Positions 10,294 to 20,535 of a stretch of 64,000 bases of DNA are shown in pieces. This DNA is from Emiliania huxleyi CCMP1516 (lineage: Eukaryota > Haptophyta > Isochrysidales > Noelaerhabdaceae), in contig NW_005200543.1 of assembly GCF_000372725.1 (NCBI RefSeq), positions 147,055 to 211,054 on the forward strand, in the 5' to 3' direction. How positions within the stretch are numbered: the stretch's first letter is position 1; each line of letters begins with the position of its first letter. The position numbers and the translations under genes were made by a program. The notes under the pieces are model-generated. The model saw nothing but the letters and a program-made list of their open reading frames with translations. It did not search any database and was not told the origin of the DNA.

Positions 10294-10989
10294 TTACGCG
10301 GCGTCGGCCCGCCCGATGCGCTGGTTGGCGGGAGCCTCCACGCCCTGGTCGGCTGCAAGCGTGAGCGTCTGGCGGTAGGTCGATTCCCAGGTGCCGGCGA
10401 TGCACAACGTGCACCAGGGCGCCACGTGCCCGGTGCCGACCAGGGTGGGAGGCAGCTTCTGGCTCGTGACCAGTTCCGTGTCGGGCACCACGAACTGATC
10501 GTGTCGGAGGCACATCGGCGCCCGCAGGCAGCAGACGACATGCCGGATGACCAGCGGCAGCACCTTCGGGTCTCCTTGCCGCACCGACGCCGTGCGGTCT
10601 CGGCCCTTGCAGCAGATGCCGTCGCCGCCGCACACGCCCACGCAGTAGACTGGCGGGATGGTATTCTCCGCGTCGGTCATCACCAACTTGTAGAGGTTGT
10701 TGGCGAGCCAGCCCTTACATCCGGACAGCGACCTCCAATCGGCGCCTTCGAGCTGTTGCCGGAAGCGCACCACCCGCGACATGCTGAGTGTATTGAGCAG
10801 GAGCGCTTCTTGGTGTGCGAGGGCGCTACCGTCCGGCCTCACAACCTTGAAGTCGAAGATGGGCGAGTTGGGCCACGGCTGCCACAGATCGATGAGCGAG
10901 ATGGGTGGTCCACCCAGCTTGCCGCACGCCGCACGCCGACCGTCCACGAACTCCTTCGACGGGGGTGGCGAGGTTGGCTTGTCGCTCAT
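10294..10989 (-). CDS. Hypothetical Cys-containing protein
   Basis: Open frame of 231 residues from ATG at 10989 (MSDKPTSPPPSKEFVDG). The open frame extends upstream to 11388, but the ATG is preferred because translation before it runs through a dispersed repeat. The protein looks genuine: LWQPWPNSPIFDFKVVRPDG, LNTLSMSRVVRFRQQLEGADW, then a Cys cluster CVGVCGGDGICCKGRD and further cysteines in VVCCLRAPMCLRHDQF and PWCTLCIAGTW. The Cys pairs could bind metal. I do not recognise the family. Flanking repeats make a transposon origin possible. Confidence 0.45.
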   Translation of the reverse strand: MSDKPTSPPPSKEFVDGRRAACGKLGGPPISLIDLWQPWPNSPIFDFKVVRPDGSALAHQEALLLNTLSMSRVVRFRQQLEGADWRSLSGCKGWLANNLYKLVMTDAENTIPPVYCVGVCGGDGICCKGRDRTASVRQGDPKVLPLVIRHVVCCLRAPMCLRHDQFVVPDTELVTSQKLPPTLVGTGHVAPWCTLCIAGTWESTYRQTLTLAADQGVEAPANQRIGRADAA

Positions 10990-11121
10990 TGATCTGGGAG
11001 AACCCCCGCCGCGTTCAGGCGAACCCAGTAAATATGACGGTTTCGCGCCGACGGTTTCGCGCCGAACGCCAGAATAAAAGATACATGAACGATACCAATC
11101 ATCCGGCCCGCTGGGTGCGCT

Positions 11122-11192
11122 TCTCAGCTCCCCGGCCCTGGATGTGCGGTTGATGACTGCACTCCAAGAGAAGTGCTCCAAGTGCATGACCT
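11122..11192 (-). repeat. Short dispersed repeat, copy 1
   Basis: On the minus strand it reads CTTGGAGCACTT...GGAGTGCAGTCATCAACC and then CACATCCAGGGCCGGGG. The same sequence is found at 39625-39690 (+) and 44688-44752 (+). It is about 70 bases long, interspersed, and non-coding. Confidence 0.7.
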
Positions 11193-11857
11193 CGAAAAAT
11201 CGCGGATACGGGCGACTCACTACTAGCCGCTTTTTGCGCAAGAGTACTGTGGTCTGTGCCTCACCACTCTCATTCAGACATCGTCTCAGCGATCCTCTCA
11301 CAGTGTCCGTCAGACTCCTATCGACGGCACGACGGGTACCGTAGTCCGTACACCGTCGTAGCAGCACAGTCACAGAGGTGGGCAGCAAGCCAGCACCTGT
11401 CGACTCGCGAGTCTAGCTTGGTGAAGCATTGGTGTTGGTCCACGCACCACGGGGTCTTTAAAGGGCCACCTCACACACACTCCCCCCTCAGGGCTAAGCA
11501 GTGCGCAAGTCCACCCGAACTCTAGGCGAGGCATCGACCGCTCCTTTGGAATAGCTCTGTCAGTGGCTGCACTAGACGCCCATTACTATGATTAGATGGC
11601 GCGCGGCGCGGGCGGATGACTAGGGGAGAGAATGCGGAGAGACTAGCTCGCAGGTAGATGTGCTCAGCCAAGGGTAAGGGATGAGGGGAATGTGTCAGTG
11701 TGAGGGGTGCACCAACCGCAAAGCGTTGTGTTTACTGCTCGTTTACTCGAGACTGCCGCGACTGGTAAATAATACTCACTAATTTTAAGGGGTAACATTG
11801 ATCATGTTGTGCACCGCGCGCGGCTCTCGGCTCATCTCTCAACAGTCTCACGTCTCG
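11193..11857. other. Spacer
   Basis: No gene supported. Slightly lower GC than neighbours, and a TAATTTTAAG patch near 11780. This is the 3' side of the AP endonuclease gene and should contain its UTR. Confidence 0.4.
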
Positions 11858-13510
11858 TCAGCTCGACGAAGAACCGACTGGCCACCGCGCACCGGCACCA
11901 AGACCATCGCCGTCCGCCAGGGGCCGGGCGTCATGTGGGGCGCTCCCCGTGGCAGAGGCTGCTCTCGCGTGGCCCGCCTCCGCCGCGCGGCTTCCGTCGC
12001 CCTCCTTCGCCTCCTCCCCCGCTGCCAGCTCCACGAGAAGAGGGCAGTGGTCGCTCCCTAGAAACCCGCGCCTCTCCGCCCCGCCGCCAAGCACCTCGGC
12101 GCGCACGACGCTGCCCGCGAGCCTCCTGTCGACGAGCACGTAGTCGATTCGCATCCCCTTTGCGTAGTAGCGGCCTGCGGCGGGGGGGCCGTCCTTGCCG
12201 GCGCAGCCGCGCCACGTCACGTCCGTCGCCCAGTTGGCGACCGGGTGGAGCGTGCGATAGGCGTCCACCTGGGGAGGGTCAGGGTCAGGGTCAGGGTCAG
12301 GGCCAGGGTCAGGGCCAGGGCCAGGGTCAGGGTCAGGGTCAGGGTAAGGGTCAGGGTCAGGGTCAGGGCCAGGGTCAGGGTCAGGGTCAGGGTTGGGGTG
12401 ACGCGGCGGAGGAGGCGAGGCCAGGGAGGAGGCGGCGGAGGAGGCGAGGCGGCGGAGGAGGCGAGGAGGGGGAGGAGGCGAGGTGCGCACCAGCCCCCCG
12501 GCGGCCAGCAGGCTGCGGAAGCGGGCCTGCTCGTTGGGCGTGAAGCCGGGCTGGCCGCGGTCGTCGGCATGCGCCGCGCCTAGCCTCGGGAAATCTCGGG
12601 TGATCTCGGGCGATCTCGGGTGGTCTCGGCCGTCGGCGTGCGCCGCGCCCTGCCCGTTCTTGTCTCGGAACCAGCCAGGGTCGGGCCCCACATCCCCCCA
12701 CTCGGCCGCCACATTCAGGTCTCCCAGCCTGCGGTGTGGAGACACCAGAGTCAGGGCGAGTGCAGCCGAGTACGGCTGAGTACGGCGGGGAACGCAGCGG
12801 AATCCGCTCCCCCAGGGTTGAACGCGGGTCCGTATTCCCCATCTAGGTCGCCCTTGCCAGACGAGCGGCCGCGCGGCGGCGGCTCCTCCCCTCCGCTGCA
12901 GCAGCGCCGCGCACGCCTCGTCCCAGCGGCGCCGGCGCGCGTGCGCGTCCTCGCTGCCGCCGTTGTTTGGTGTGTACGTCCCGAGCAGGTCGAAGCGCTC
13001 GAACGAGGCGAGGATCACGCGCCCCTCCGTCTGGTGCGTGGCGGCGGCCGCGTCGGGGTCGAGCGAGTGCCGCAACGCGTGCGGCTGTTCGCAGGCCGCC
13101 TTGACGAGGAGGCCGGTGCCCGCGTACTTGTACTCGGCGAGGCTCCAGTACGCGCGGTAGCCGTGCTCGCGCACAAAGCGTGCGATGGCGTCCGCCTCGC
13201 TCGCGAGCGAGTGCGACGCCCGCGAGAGCTTGTCCTGCTGCCGGCGCTGGCCGTCGCCCTTCTTGCAGCCGGCCGGGCCGAGCGCCGGCGAGCGAACCTC
13301 GCTGATGAAGACGACGTCCGGCGAGTGCTCGCGAAGGAAGCGATCGAGGTCCGGGCGATTGCACTGGATGCGCTGGATGAGCGAGTTGGCGTTCCACGCG
13401 GCGAGCGTGCGGACGTGCGGCTTGGGAGCGGCGGGAGCGGCGTCGTCCTCCTCGCGCGGCCGCTTGGAGCCGCTCGACTCGGCGCGCTTGAAGAAGGAGG
13501 CGATGGACAT
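11858..13510 (-). CDS. AP endonuclease (exonuclease III / APE1 family)
   Basis: Base-excision-repair enzyme that cuts DNA at abasic sites. Exons: 13510-12858, 12728-12649, 12579-12491, 12268-11858; 410 residues. Metal and catalytic motifs are all present: WNANSL, ISEVRSP (the E of the usual QE), TYTPNNG (the active-site Tyr), GDLNVA, MRIDYVL and GSDHCP. The N-terminus MSIASFFKR resembles a PCNA-binding box and KRPREEDD a nuclear signal. Introns 1 (12729-12857) and 2 (12580-12648) are GC-AG and bounded by direct repeats; intron 3 (12269-12490) is GT-AG and full of GGGTCA-type hexamers. All three are multiples of three bases without in-frame stops, so the unspliced frame reads as 550 residues; loss of GDLNV spacing shows splicing is needed. 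The C-terminus after LVELAAGEE is low complexity. Confidence 0.9.
   Translation of the reverse strand: MSIASFFKRAESSGSKRPREEDDAAPAAPKPHVRTLAAWNANSLIQRIQCNRPDLDRFLREHSPDVVFISEVRSPALGPAGCKKGDGQRRQQDKLSRASHSLASEADAIARFVREHGYRAYWSLAEYKYAGTGLLVKAACEQPHALRHSLDPDAAAATHQTEGRVILASFERFDLLGTYTPNNGGSEDAHARRRRWDEACAALLQRRGGAAAARPLVWQGRPRWGIRTRVQPWGSGFRCVPRRTQPYSAALALTLVSPHRRLGDLNVAAEWGDVGPDPGWFRDKNGQGAAHADGRDHPRSPEITRDFPRLGAAHADDRGQPGFTPNEQARFRSLLAAGGLVRTSPPPPPRLLRRLASSAASSLASPPPPRHPNPDPDPDPGPDPDPDPYPDPDPDPGPGPDPGPDPDPDPDPPQVDAYRTLHPVANWATDVTWRGCAGKDGPPAAGRYYAKGMRIDYVLVDRRLAGSVVRAEVLGGGAERRGFLGSDHCPLLVELAAGEEAKEGDGSRAAEAGHARAASATGSAPHDARPLADGDGLGAGARWPVGSSSS
12272..12396 (+). repeat. Telomere-like hexamer array in an intron
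   Basis: About 20 units of AGGGTC with variants AGGGCC and AGGGTA. It fills most of AP endonuclease intron 3. The plus-strand G-rich units resemble degenerate TTAGGG but are flanked by genes on both sides, so this is interstitial. Confidence 0.85.
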
Positions 13511-13639
13511 GAGAATCGCAGGCGGATAGCCTCGAGCAGTGGTTGGTGGTGTTGGCGGGGATGGCAGCCCGCGAGACGTCTCTGCTGTCAGCCTGCGGGA
13601 AAAGAAATAATGATCACCGTGGACGGCCGAGTTTTAAAA

Positions 13640-14105
13640 AATAAATAACGCAAGGGCCCTCAGCGGAGCTGGGAATAGGACCGCCGCAAGCGGCGTGGCG
13701 TGGAGCGGTTGAGCATCCCTCCGGGGGCCCCTCTGCGCCGGGGAGGCGTTGTTGGAGGCTAGGTAGGACGCAAGCGTCCGTCGCCCTTTTCAAACTCGGG
13801 GCCCACTCCGCTACGCTCCGACCCGAATTTGGAGGGCCTAAAAGTTTAAGGTGTTGCTGCGCAAAAGGGGTCGGACACAGGGCGCAGCTCATGCTAAGAG
13901 CTAGAAGGGGAGCTAGAGAGAACGACTACCCTGTCCCGTTATTGCGTACACCAACACCACACAAAAGCTCTCTCTCTCCTGTCCTCACTCAGAGCACAGA
14001 GGGGGGTCACAACTACCGAGTCTCTCGACTAGCTGCCACGTTGCCGACCGAGAGCGGATCTCCTCCTGCTCCGCAAGGAGGGTGGCCAAGGCTAAAGTCT
14101 TGTCG
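13640..14105 (-). repeat. Dispersed repeat B, copy 1
   Basis: About 465 bases that recur in opposite orientation at 60643-61100. Both copies can encode MSCALCPTPFAQQHLKLLG and share the segments CTCTCGGTCGGCAACGTGG and AGGGGCCCCCGGAGGGATG. Copies differ by a few small indels. No transposase is visible, so this is a non-autonomous or truncated element. Confidence 0.75.
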
Positions 14106-14363
14106 GAGCCGCCGGGAGTGTTGACGACTTGGAGAAGGTCGCCCTTGTACTTGTACTTGTAGAGATGCTCGAGGGGGTGCTTTGTGGGGCGGTGCGCAGC
14201 CAGGCCAGCAGTGAGGGGAGGCGCACCCTCACTCTCCTCGGTTGCAGAGCTCGTCGGAGGCTGCGTCACGACGGGAGGGTCCGCGACAGCAGTCCTCGGG
14301 CGAGCCGACCAACCAGCGCTGGGACTCGTTGTGACGGCAGACGCCGGCTGCCTCTCCAACCGC

Positions 14364-14558
14364 TTATGCAGCGTCCTTCTTTGCCCGTGCATGGGCTCGA
14401 TCCGATTCCGCAGCGTGTCGTCCCCAGCGGCGGTGCTGCGCGGGCTCCGCCACGCGCAGCGCGGCGGCGCTCCAGAGAGGCGCCTGCTCGTCGACGAAGG
14501 CGACGAGCTGCTCTGGCGAGAGGCCAGACAGGCGGGCGCCGATGCGGTGGGAGGCCAT
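14364..14558 (-). pseudogene. Truncated F-box/kelch-type N-terminal fragment
   Basis: ATG at 14558 opens MASHRIGARLSGLSPEQLV and the frame closes after 64 residues. The first 20 codons and the bases just before the ATG match the start of the kelch gene at 28047, but no kelch repeats follow here. It looks like a broken 5' end of the same gene family. Confidence 0.5.
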
Positions 14559-14662
14559 CGGTGCCGCTCGTGTTCCGATTTCTTTTTCTTGTAATGCGAG
14601 AGAGTGAAGTTGAAGTACCATGACCCAGGAGGAGTCTACACGAGACATGTCGTACGCCCTGT

Positions 14663-15160
14663 TCACGCGCGCGCGAGACGTGCAGACAGGGTTGCCAGGT
14701 GAGAGCGAATGGCGCGGTTCACGCCTCGCACAACAGAGAGAGAGATGCGCTCTGCATGGTGGGACATAAAAGAGAGCGAGTACTTGGGCGAGTAGGCTGC
14801 GCGGTCAACGCTGCCGCGCGCGACTTTGCGCGCGAGGCGGCGCAGCTTGAGAACGGCGGTGGGCGAGAAGCCGCCGCCGAACGTCTCGTGGAGCAGCAGG
14901 TTGAAGTTGTTGCGCTTGACAAAGATCGCGTCGTGGTAGAAACCGCGATGCGCCTTGACGTAGCCGTGGCCGTTCTTGTGGTCGAAGGGTTGGCCGGGCT
15001 GCCCGCGCGCCTTGCAGCCCATGTTTAGGCGGCGGGCCTTCTCTTCGGATGTTGCCAAAGGCGTAGGAGTGGCCAACGGAGGCGGGCGTGCCGCCACTCG
15101 AGGCGTTGCCAACGCCCGGCGAGGAGGTCTTGAGGAGGGGCGTCCAGAGCTTGATTTCAT
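14663..15160 (-). CDS. Hypothetical protein, copy 1 of a tandem duplication
   Basis: ATG at 15160, 165 residues. After a low-complexity start comes a segment with real-protein character: MGCKARGQPGQPFDHKNGHG, then YVKAHRGFYHDAIFVKRNNF, then LHETFGGGFSPTAVLKLRRL. I do not recognise the family. The next unit upstream on the minus strand (15175-15684) repeats the same DNA. A duplicated, possibly mobile, gene is likely. Confidence 0.4.
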   Translation of the reverse strand: MKSSSGRPSSRPPRRALATPRVAARPPPLATPTPLATSEEKARRLNMGCKARGQPGQPFDHKNGHGYVKAHRGFYHDAIFVKRNNFNLLLHETFGGGFSPTAVLKLRRLARKVARGSVDRAAYSPKYSLSFMSHHAERISLSVVRGVNRAIRSHLATLSARLARA

Positions 15161-15174
15161 TCACTTTGCCCTGT

Positions 15175-15684
15175 TTACGCGCGCGCGAGACGTGCAGACA
15201 GGGTTGCCAGGTGAGAGCGAATGGCGCGGTTCACGCCTCGCACAACAGAGAGAGAGATGCGCTCTGCATGGTGGGACATAAAAGAGAGCGAGTACTTGGG
15301 CGAGTAGGCCGTGCGGTCGACGCTGCCGCGCGCGACTTTGCGCGCGAGGCGGCGCAGCTTGAGAACGGCGGTGGGCGAGAAGCCGCCGCCGAACGTCTCG
15401 TGGTAGGAGCAGCAGGTTGAAGTTGTTGCGCTTGACAAAGATCGCGTCGTGGTAGAAACCGCGATGCGCCTTGACGTAGCCGTGGCCGCGGTCTTGTGGT
15501 CGAAGGGTTGGCCGGGCTGCCCGCGCGCCTTGCAGCCCATGTTTAGGCGGCGGGCCTTCTCTTCGGTGTTGCCGAAGGCGTAGGAGTGGCCAACGGAGGC
15601 GGGCGTGCCGCCGCTCGAGGCGTTGGGCGTTGCCGACGCCCGCCGAGGAGGTCTTGAGGAGGGACGTCCAGAGCTTGACTTCAT
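15175..15684 (-). pseudogene. Frameshifted copy 2 of the tandem duplication
   Basis: ATG at 15684. The beginning and end match copy 1 in this frame, but the centre (the YVKAHRGFYHDAIFVKRNN part) is only readable in another frame. An indel near 15490 and another near 15405 shift the frame out and back, so this copy is broken relative to copy 1. Confidence 0.5.
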
Positions 15685-15803
15685 TCACCTCATCGCATCC
15701 TCCCGGGCCAGCGTGGGGTTCCGCGAGGACCGAGGTCGACCTCGTACCCCTCGTTGTACTGCCGGGGTGAGCTCTGGTTTCTCCTTGTCGCCGTGCACGT
15801 TTG

Positions 15804-15900
<97 letters not shown>
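15804..15900 (+). repeat. (TG)n followed by (AG)n microsatellite
   Basis: About 40 TG units then about eight AG units. Pure dinucleotide tract, hypervariable by nature. Confidence 0.95.
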
Positions 15901-16096
15901 CGGACTCACACTCACTCACTCGCCTTCCTACCTACTCATCAATATTCGGATTGTCAATGGTTCCGCGACGCGGGCGCCTTGCGGACAGAGCCCTTAGTCA
16001 CCCTCGCATTTTCATTCCTGCGCTCGCCTAGGTTTTTCTTCAATCTGATCGCCCGCAAAAGCTCGACGAGCCGCTGTGTGTGTCACGTGTCACGCG

Positions 16097-18198
16097 ATGG
16101 CGGAGGCCGTCACGGTGAGCCTCGGCGCGCTCACCCCGGAAGCGCTCGCGGCGCACGACACGCGAGTCGGCTCCGTCACTGCGGGAGAGGCGCTCGAGCT
16201 TGGAGTGCCGCTGTGCATGCTGCAAGGCTCGATCCCACAGGAGCTCATTGAGCGTGGTCGCAGCCTCGGGCTGGAGCCTCCGCCAGCGCTATCGCTGCAG
16301 TCGCCGGCCTCTTCCGCTATGGCCGCCGCCGCCACCGCCAGCCGGACACGCCCTGCGGACATTCCCGACGCGGACGACGGGGACGAGCGCTGGCGCCGCC
16401 TCGCCAACCGCCTTGCGTCTCGCCGCTCCGAGCCGCTCTTCATGCACCTCGGCCGCGGCTCGCCGATGGCCTCATGCGTCGCGCTCGCACGGGGCCATCC
16501 GATGCACCTCTCGCTGCTGCACAAGGTCAGACGAGACCGCACGAGACCGCACGACTGCACGAGACCGCACGAGAGACCGCACGAGATCGCACGAGATCGC
16601 ACGAGCTGACCCGAGATCGCTGCTCCACGAGGACCCGAGGATCGTGCTCGTGCGCAACTTCCTCTCGCCCGCCGAGGCGGCGGCGGTCGTCGCCCTCGCG
16701 CGGCGCAGCGGCCGGACCTGGCTCCGCAGCAGCGGCGGAGGCGAGTACCGCCACGAAGACACAGTCGAGGACGAGACCGAGGCGGCCGACGGCGCCGACG
16801 CGGAGGAGGGGGAGGCGCCGCCGGCGGACGAGACGCGGCGCGTCTCTGGCCGCTCGAACCGCGCTCCCAAGCCTTCCTGCCGCATGGTTGCGGCTTTCTT
16901 GATTCGCAGGCGCGTCTCTGGCCGCTCGAACCGCTGGTGCTGCGTCGGCAGCGAGCACGCCGTGCTGGCCGCGGCGGTGGAGACAAAGAGAGCACTTGAG
17001 GGCTGCGTGCGGCTGACGGCGTCTCGTCACACCCACTCCTGCGGACAGGTGGAGCGCGCTTGCTGGCTGACCGGGCTGACGGCGGCGCATGCAGAGGAGG
17101 TGCAAGTGGTGCACTATACGGCGGGGCTGCAGTCGGCCTCTACGCCCTCCCCGCGGCACGTCCACGACATGTCCGAGACATGTCCGTGTAGGCGGGGCAG
17201 CAGTACGGCCACCACCTCGACCATTTCACCAGCCGCGACGTCAAGTCCGCGCGCGAGCTGCTGCCTGGCGGAGGCGCGTGGCAGTCGTAGCAGCAGCAGG
17301 AAGTAGTAGCAGCAGCAGTAGCAGTAGGAGCAGTAGCAGTAGGAGCGGTAGGAGCAGCAGGAGCAGCAGGAGTAGGCTGCGTGCCCGGCGGAGGCGCGTC
17401 CCCGGCGTGACGAGTGAGCGAGGTCGGCAGAGAGGTTGTCCCATCTCGCTCACGAGATTGGGATCTCGCTCACGAGATTGGGATCTCGCTCACGAGATTG
17501 CGATCTCGCTCACGAGATTGCGATCTCGCGCCATCCCGATCCCTCCGAGTCGGCCACTCTTGCGGGCTCGGCGCAGGCAACCGCCTCGTCTCGGTCTTTG
17601 TCTACCTGAACAGCTGCGCCGGCGCGGGCGGGCAGACCCACTTCCCGCTCGCCGGCCGCGAGGGGCTGCGGGTGCCTCCGGTCTGCGGCAGCGCGCTGCT
17701 CTGGCACAACATCGACAAGTGCAGAGATGTAGCCGAGATGGAGCAGAGATCTAGCCAGAGGATTAGCAGAGACGTGGCGAGCTCCTGTGGCACACTTTCA
17801 AGCGCCCGCCTCGGCGCGATGCCGCGAGGGCGCAGCGAGCGGACCGCTGCCACAGAAAGGAAGCTGCCAGCAGGCGCGGGTTGCTCGACGCGCGGACGCT
17901 GCACGCGGGCGAGCCGGTCGAACGCGGAAGCAAGTGGGGCATGAACTCTGGCTCGTCCTCTAGGAACCTTCTAGGAACCTTCTAGGAACCTTCCCGTAGG
18001 TGGGGCATGAACATCTGGCTCCGGCAGCGGCCACGAGGCGGCGCTTGCGGCGAGGCGGCGCCCAGCGGCGGCGTGGTGGCTACAGATGGCGAAGAGGCGG
18101 CGGGCGGATCGCTGGCGGCGCGGCGCGTCCCGGCTCCGCCCATGACGTCGACGGGGCCCAAGGCGAAGGAGGCGGAGACGCTGAGGGAGCGAAACTGA
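16097..18198 (+). CDS. Prolyl 4-hydroxylase-like 2OG-Fe(II) oxygenase
   Basis: Expected to hydroxylate prolines using 2-oxoglutarate, O2 and Fe(II). Eight exons: 16097-16525, 16632-16837, 16910-16976, 17049-17120, 17192-17273, 17577-17718, 17874-17933, 18000-18198; 418 residues. The catalytic domain has RIVLVRNFLSPAEAAAVV, then QYGHHLDHF (HxD iron ligands), FVYLN, GGQTHFP, ALLWHN, then TLHAGEPV (distal His) and GSKWGMNIW (2OG-binding Lys). The N-terminal 140 residues show no clear signal peptide. Introns 2, 4 and 5 are GC-AG, the others GT-AG. Nearly all lie between direct repeats; in intron 2 the first 25 bases are identical to the first 25 of exon 3. Intron 5 holds GTAGCAGCA-type and 20-bp tandem repeats. 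Confidence 0.88.
17274..17576 (+). repeat. Repeat-filled intron 5 of the hydroxylase gene
   Basis: GC-AG intron with a (AGTAGCAGC)-type minisatellite from about 17285 to 17375 and four tandem 20-base units of ATCTCGCTCACGAGATTGGG type from about 17444 to 17527. Confidence 0.75.
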
Positions 18199-18249
18199 GG
18201 GAGGGCTCCATTCAACTGCGCGGCGTTATCACTGGTTCGTGTCTGTCTG

Positions 18250-18522
<273 letters not shown>

Positions 18523-19784
18523 GTGTGTGGTAAACCTTGATACGGGTTACCGGCCCCTTTTGCTTTAAAGACCAAAAAAACTGTTCAAGTCTTAAAGGGC
18601 TCCGGCTCAGGTCAGAGAGGGCCCAGCGACTCGTCGGTTGGGTGTAAACGGGCATTGCCTGTGGTCTTCAACGCACAAAGGGTGTGAATAGAGCTCTCTC
18701 AATCCTTCTGAGCACGAAGACCACTCGAACTCTTCTGCAGACTCTAGTGTTTCCGGTTTTCATAAGCTGTGAATAGTTATTGCGCCCGCCGCAGCCCGCC
18801 CTATTCACCTGGGTTTCGCGCCACGGGCCACGAGAGCCCTGTGGAAGAGCCCAGCTGGCATGTTCTATCGCCCGGGTGTCGGGCTGTCTGCATACAGACG
18901 TCTCGTCGCCGTGGCCGACGCATGGCTGGTCCGACGTGTGGAGGAGTTTGACCTCAGCCAGGCCGTCGGTGTCGGCGGGCTGACGGCGGCCGCCGGAATC
19001 GCGATTCGCTCTGCCAGCTGCCAGCAGCCTCGTGTCGCCGCTCTCGTTGGCGCAGCAGCAGCGATTGACCTTTGCGCCGTCGCTCGACGGCGTCACCGCC
19101 CATCCGACCCGCGCAGCTCCTGCAGCTCCTGCAGCTCCTGCTGTCAGTCTTCTGCTCTCACGCACCTCACTCGCCGCGCGCGGATTGTGCGCCGCGCCAA
19201 GCAGGACACGTGCTCATGCAAACAATGCGAGAACTTGGTTGCGCCGCTTAGTGGCGGCGCTGCTTTAGAGAAAGCGGCAGCGTGGGAAGCAAAGCAGATG
19301 GAGGCGGCGCGGCATGCCAAGGAGCTGCTGCTGGCGGAGGTTGAGCGGCTAAGTGCAGCAAGGGCCCAAGGGCAAGAAGGGCAAGAAGAAGAAGAAGAAT
19401 GTTGGCGTGGGCGATACGGGCGCCGCTAGGCTCAACGAGGAGTGCTGTGCAGTTAGAGAGCTCGTAGCGGGACGTAGCGAGCTCGATTTTGATGAGAATT
19501 TGATGAGAAATATCTCAATTTTGAGCAAAAAACGCCAAAAAAAATCGGCGCCTGCGGCGGGCCAGCCTCCGGCGGCGCCTGCGGCGGGCCGCTGCCCAGA
19601 CCCCGTTTACACCCGAGCTATGCCCCACGACCTGAGCCGGAGCCAAGGCAAAACACAACGCTCTGCGGTTGGTGCACCCCTCACACTGACACATTCCCCT
19701 CATCCCTTACGGTGACAAGGCGAACCCTCAGACGACTTTTCATCTCAACGAGGGGCACGTCACCGACATGTGCGAGATCGGCGG
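18523..19784. other. Spacer with possible degenerate coding remnant
   Basis: Between about 19260 and 19440 the plus strand can encode KAAAWEAKQMEAARHAKELL, and in a shifted frame KGKKGKKKKKNVG, resembling a charged C-terminal coiled coil, but no start or conserved domain can be tied to it. A 165-residue minus frame (18668-19165) looks like chance. I cannot support a gene. Confidence 0.3.
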
Positions 19785-20050
19785 GGTCCCAGCCTCCGGC
19801 AGCGCCCGGGGCTTTGTCCAGCACCACTCGCAACAGCTCTCGCGCGCCGCCGTCTGTGGCGACGCGCAAAACATCAACAACGCTGCTCGCAACATGCGTG
19901 TCGCGCACTCATTCATGACCGGTGTCAATGCCCCACCCCCCTGCGCGCGGGCCTTCTATAGGCCCGCGGGTAGTCTCCCCCCATTCCCAGGGCCTCTAGG
20001 GCTCGCACCTCAACCTCTCACAGACCAGCGCACAGCGGCATAGGACGTAT
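19785..20050 (+). repeat. Dispersed repeat C, copy 1
   Basis: About 265 bases that recur in reverse at 26435-26715. Both copies encode SQQLSRAAVCGDAQNINNAA in frame and end near ATAGGACGTATT...AACAAGGCTGTGA. The coding-like fragment suggests the 3' end of a mobile element. Confidence 0.7.
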
Positions 20051-20054
20051 TTTC

Positions 20055-20346
20055 TTCTCAATAACAAGGCTGTGAGGGGGCCGGACGGAGGCGTACCCCG
20101 TGGGCCCCGCTCTTTCCCTCGCATAGCGGCCACTCTTCGGATCGCTGCACGCTGGTCGAGCGACCCGGGGGATGCCCCGCGCGCCTGACCCAGGCGCGAG
20201 AAACGAATCTGCGAGGCGTGGCCGCACATGCGGCCCGATGGGGAGGAACGGGGCGAGCCCCCTCCAACCCACCCGCGCTAGGTCTCGGGTTTGTTTGACG
20301 CATGGGGTCACTCCCGCGAAACTCGTGAACTAGCCGGGGCAGTCGG
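20055..20346 (+). repeat. Dispersed repeat D, copy 1
   Basis: Matches 56796-57055 read on the minus strand, including GACCCAGGCGCGAGAAACGA-type and GAACTAGCCGGGGCAGTCG segments. In the other copy this sequence directly precedes the reverse transcriptase frame, so it is probably the 5' part of that retrotransposon. Confidence 0.7.
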
Positions 20347-20407
20347 AGAAGTGGCAACTCCGTGCACTGACGGTCGGCCGTCAGAAAACACGCCTCCGTG
20401 GCTCGGG

Positions 20408-20470
20408 TTACACCAATCCTCGCTACCCAACGCGGCCAAAGGATATCCACCTCGAGAACCTCGAGAGAAG
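20408..20470 (+). repeat. Short repeat E upstream of the membrane-protein gene
   Basis: CACCAATCCTCGCTACCCAA through AAAGGATATCCACCTCGAGA and AACCTCGAGAGA. The same 60 bases occur at 43676-43740, likewise shortly before a start codon (43777). It may be a promoter or 5'UTR element, or a mobile fragment. Confidence 0.6.
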
Positions 20471-20535
20471 GCTGTGAACACCGAGGGCCTCGGTCTTGCT
20501 CCCTGCTGGCTCGGTGGACAATACGAACTCTGTTC

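Larger units (their letters stand above)
14650..15690. repeat. Tandem duplication, unit about 515 bp
   Basis: Sequence from about 14663 recurs from about 15178 (shared start GCGCGCGAGACGTGCAGACA). Units differ by several substitutions and short indels. Confidence 0.85.

Noticed and set aside
12272-12396. True telomere / contig end
   Set aside because: The array is interstitial, imperfect, and flanked by exons of the same gene.
15166-15919. 252-residue minus frame reading through the (CA)n tract (HTHTHT...)
   Set aside because: Microsatellite translation; it crosses a repeat unit border and has no conserved domain.
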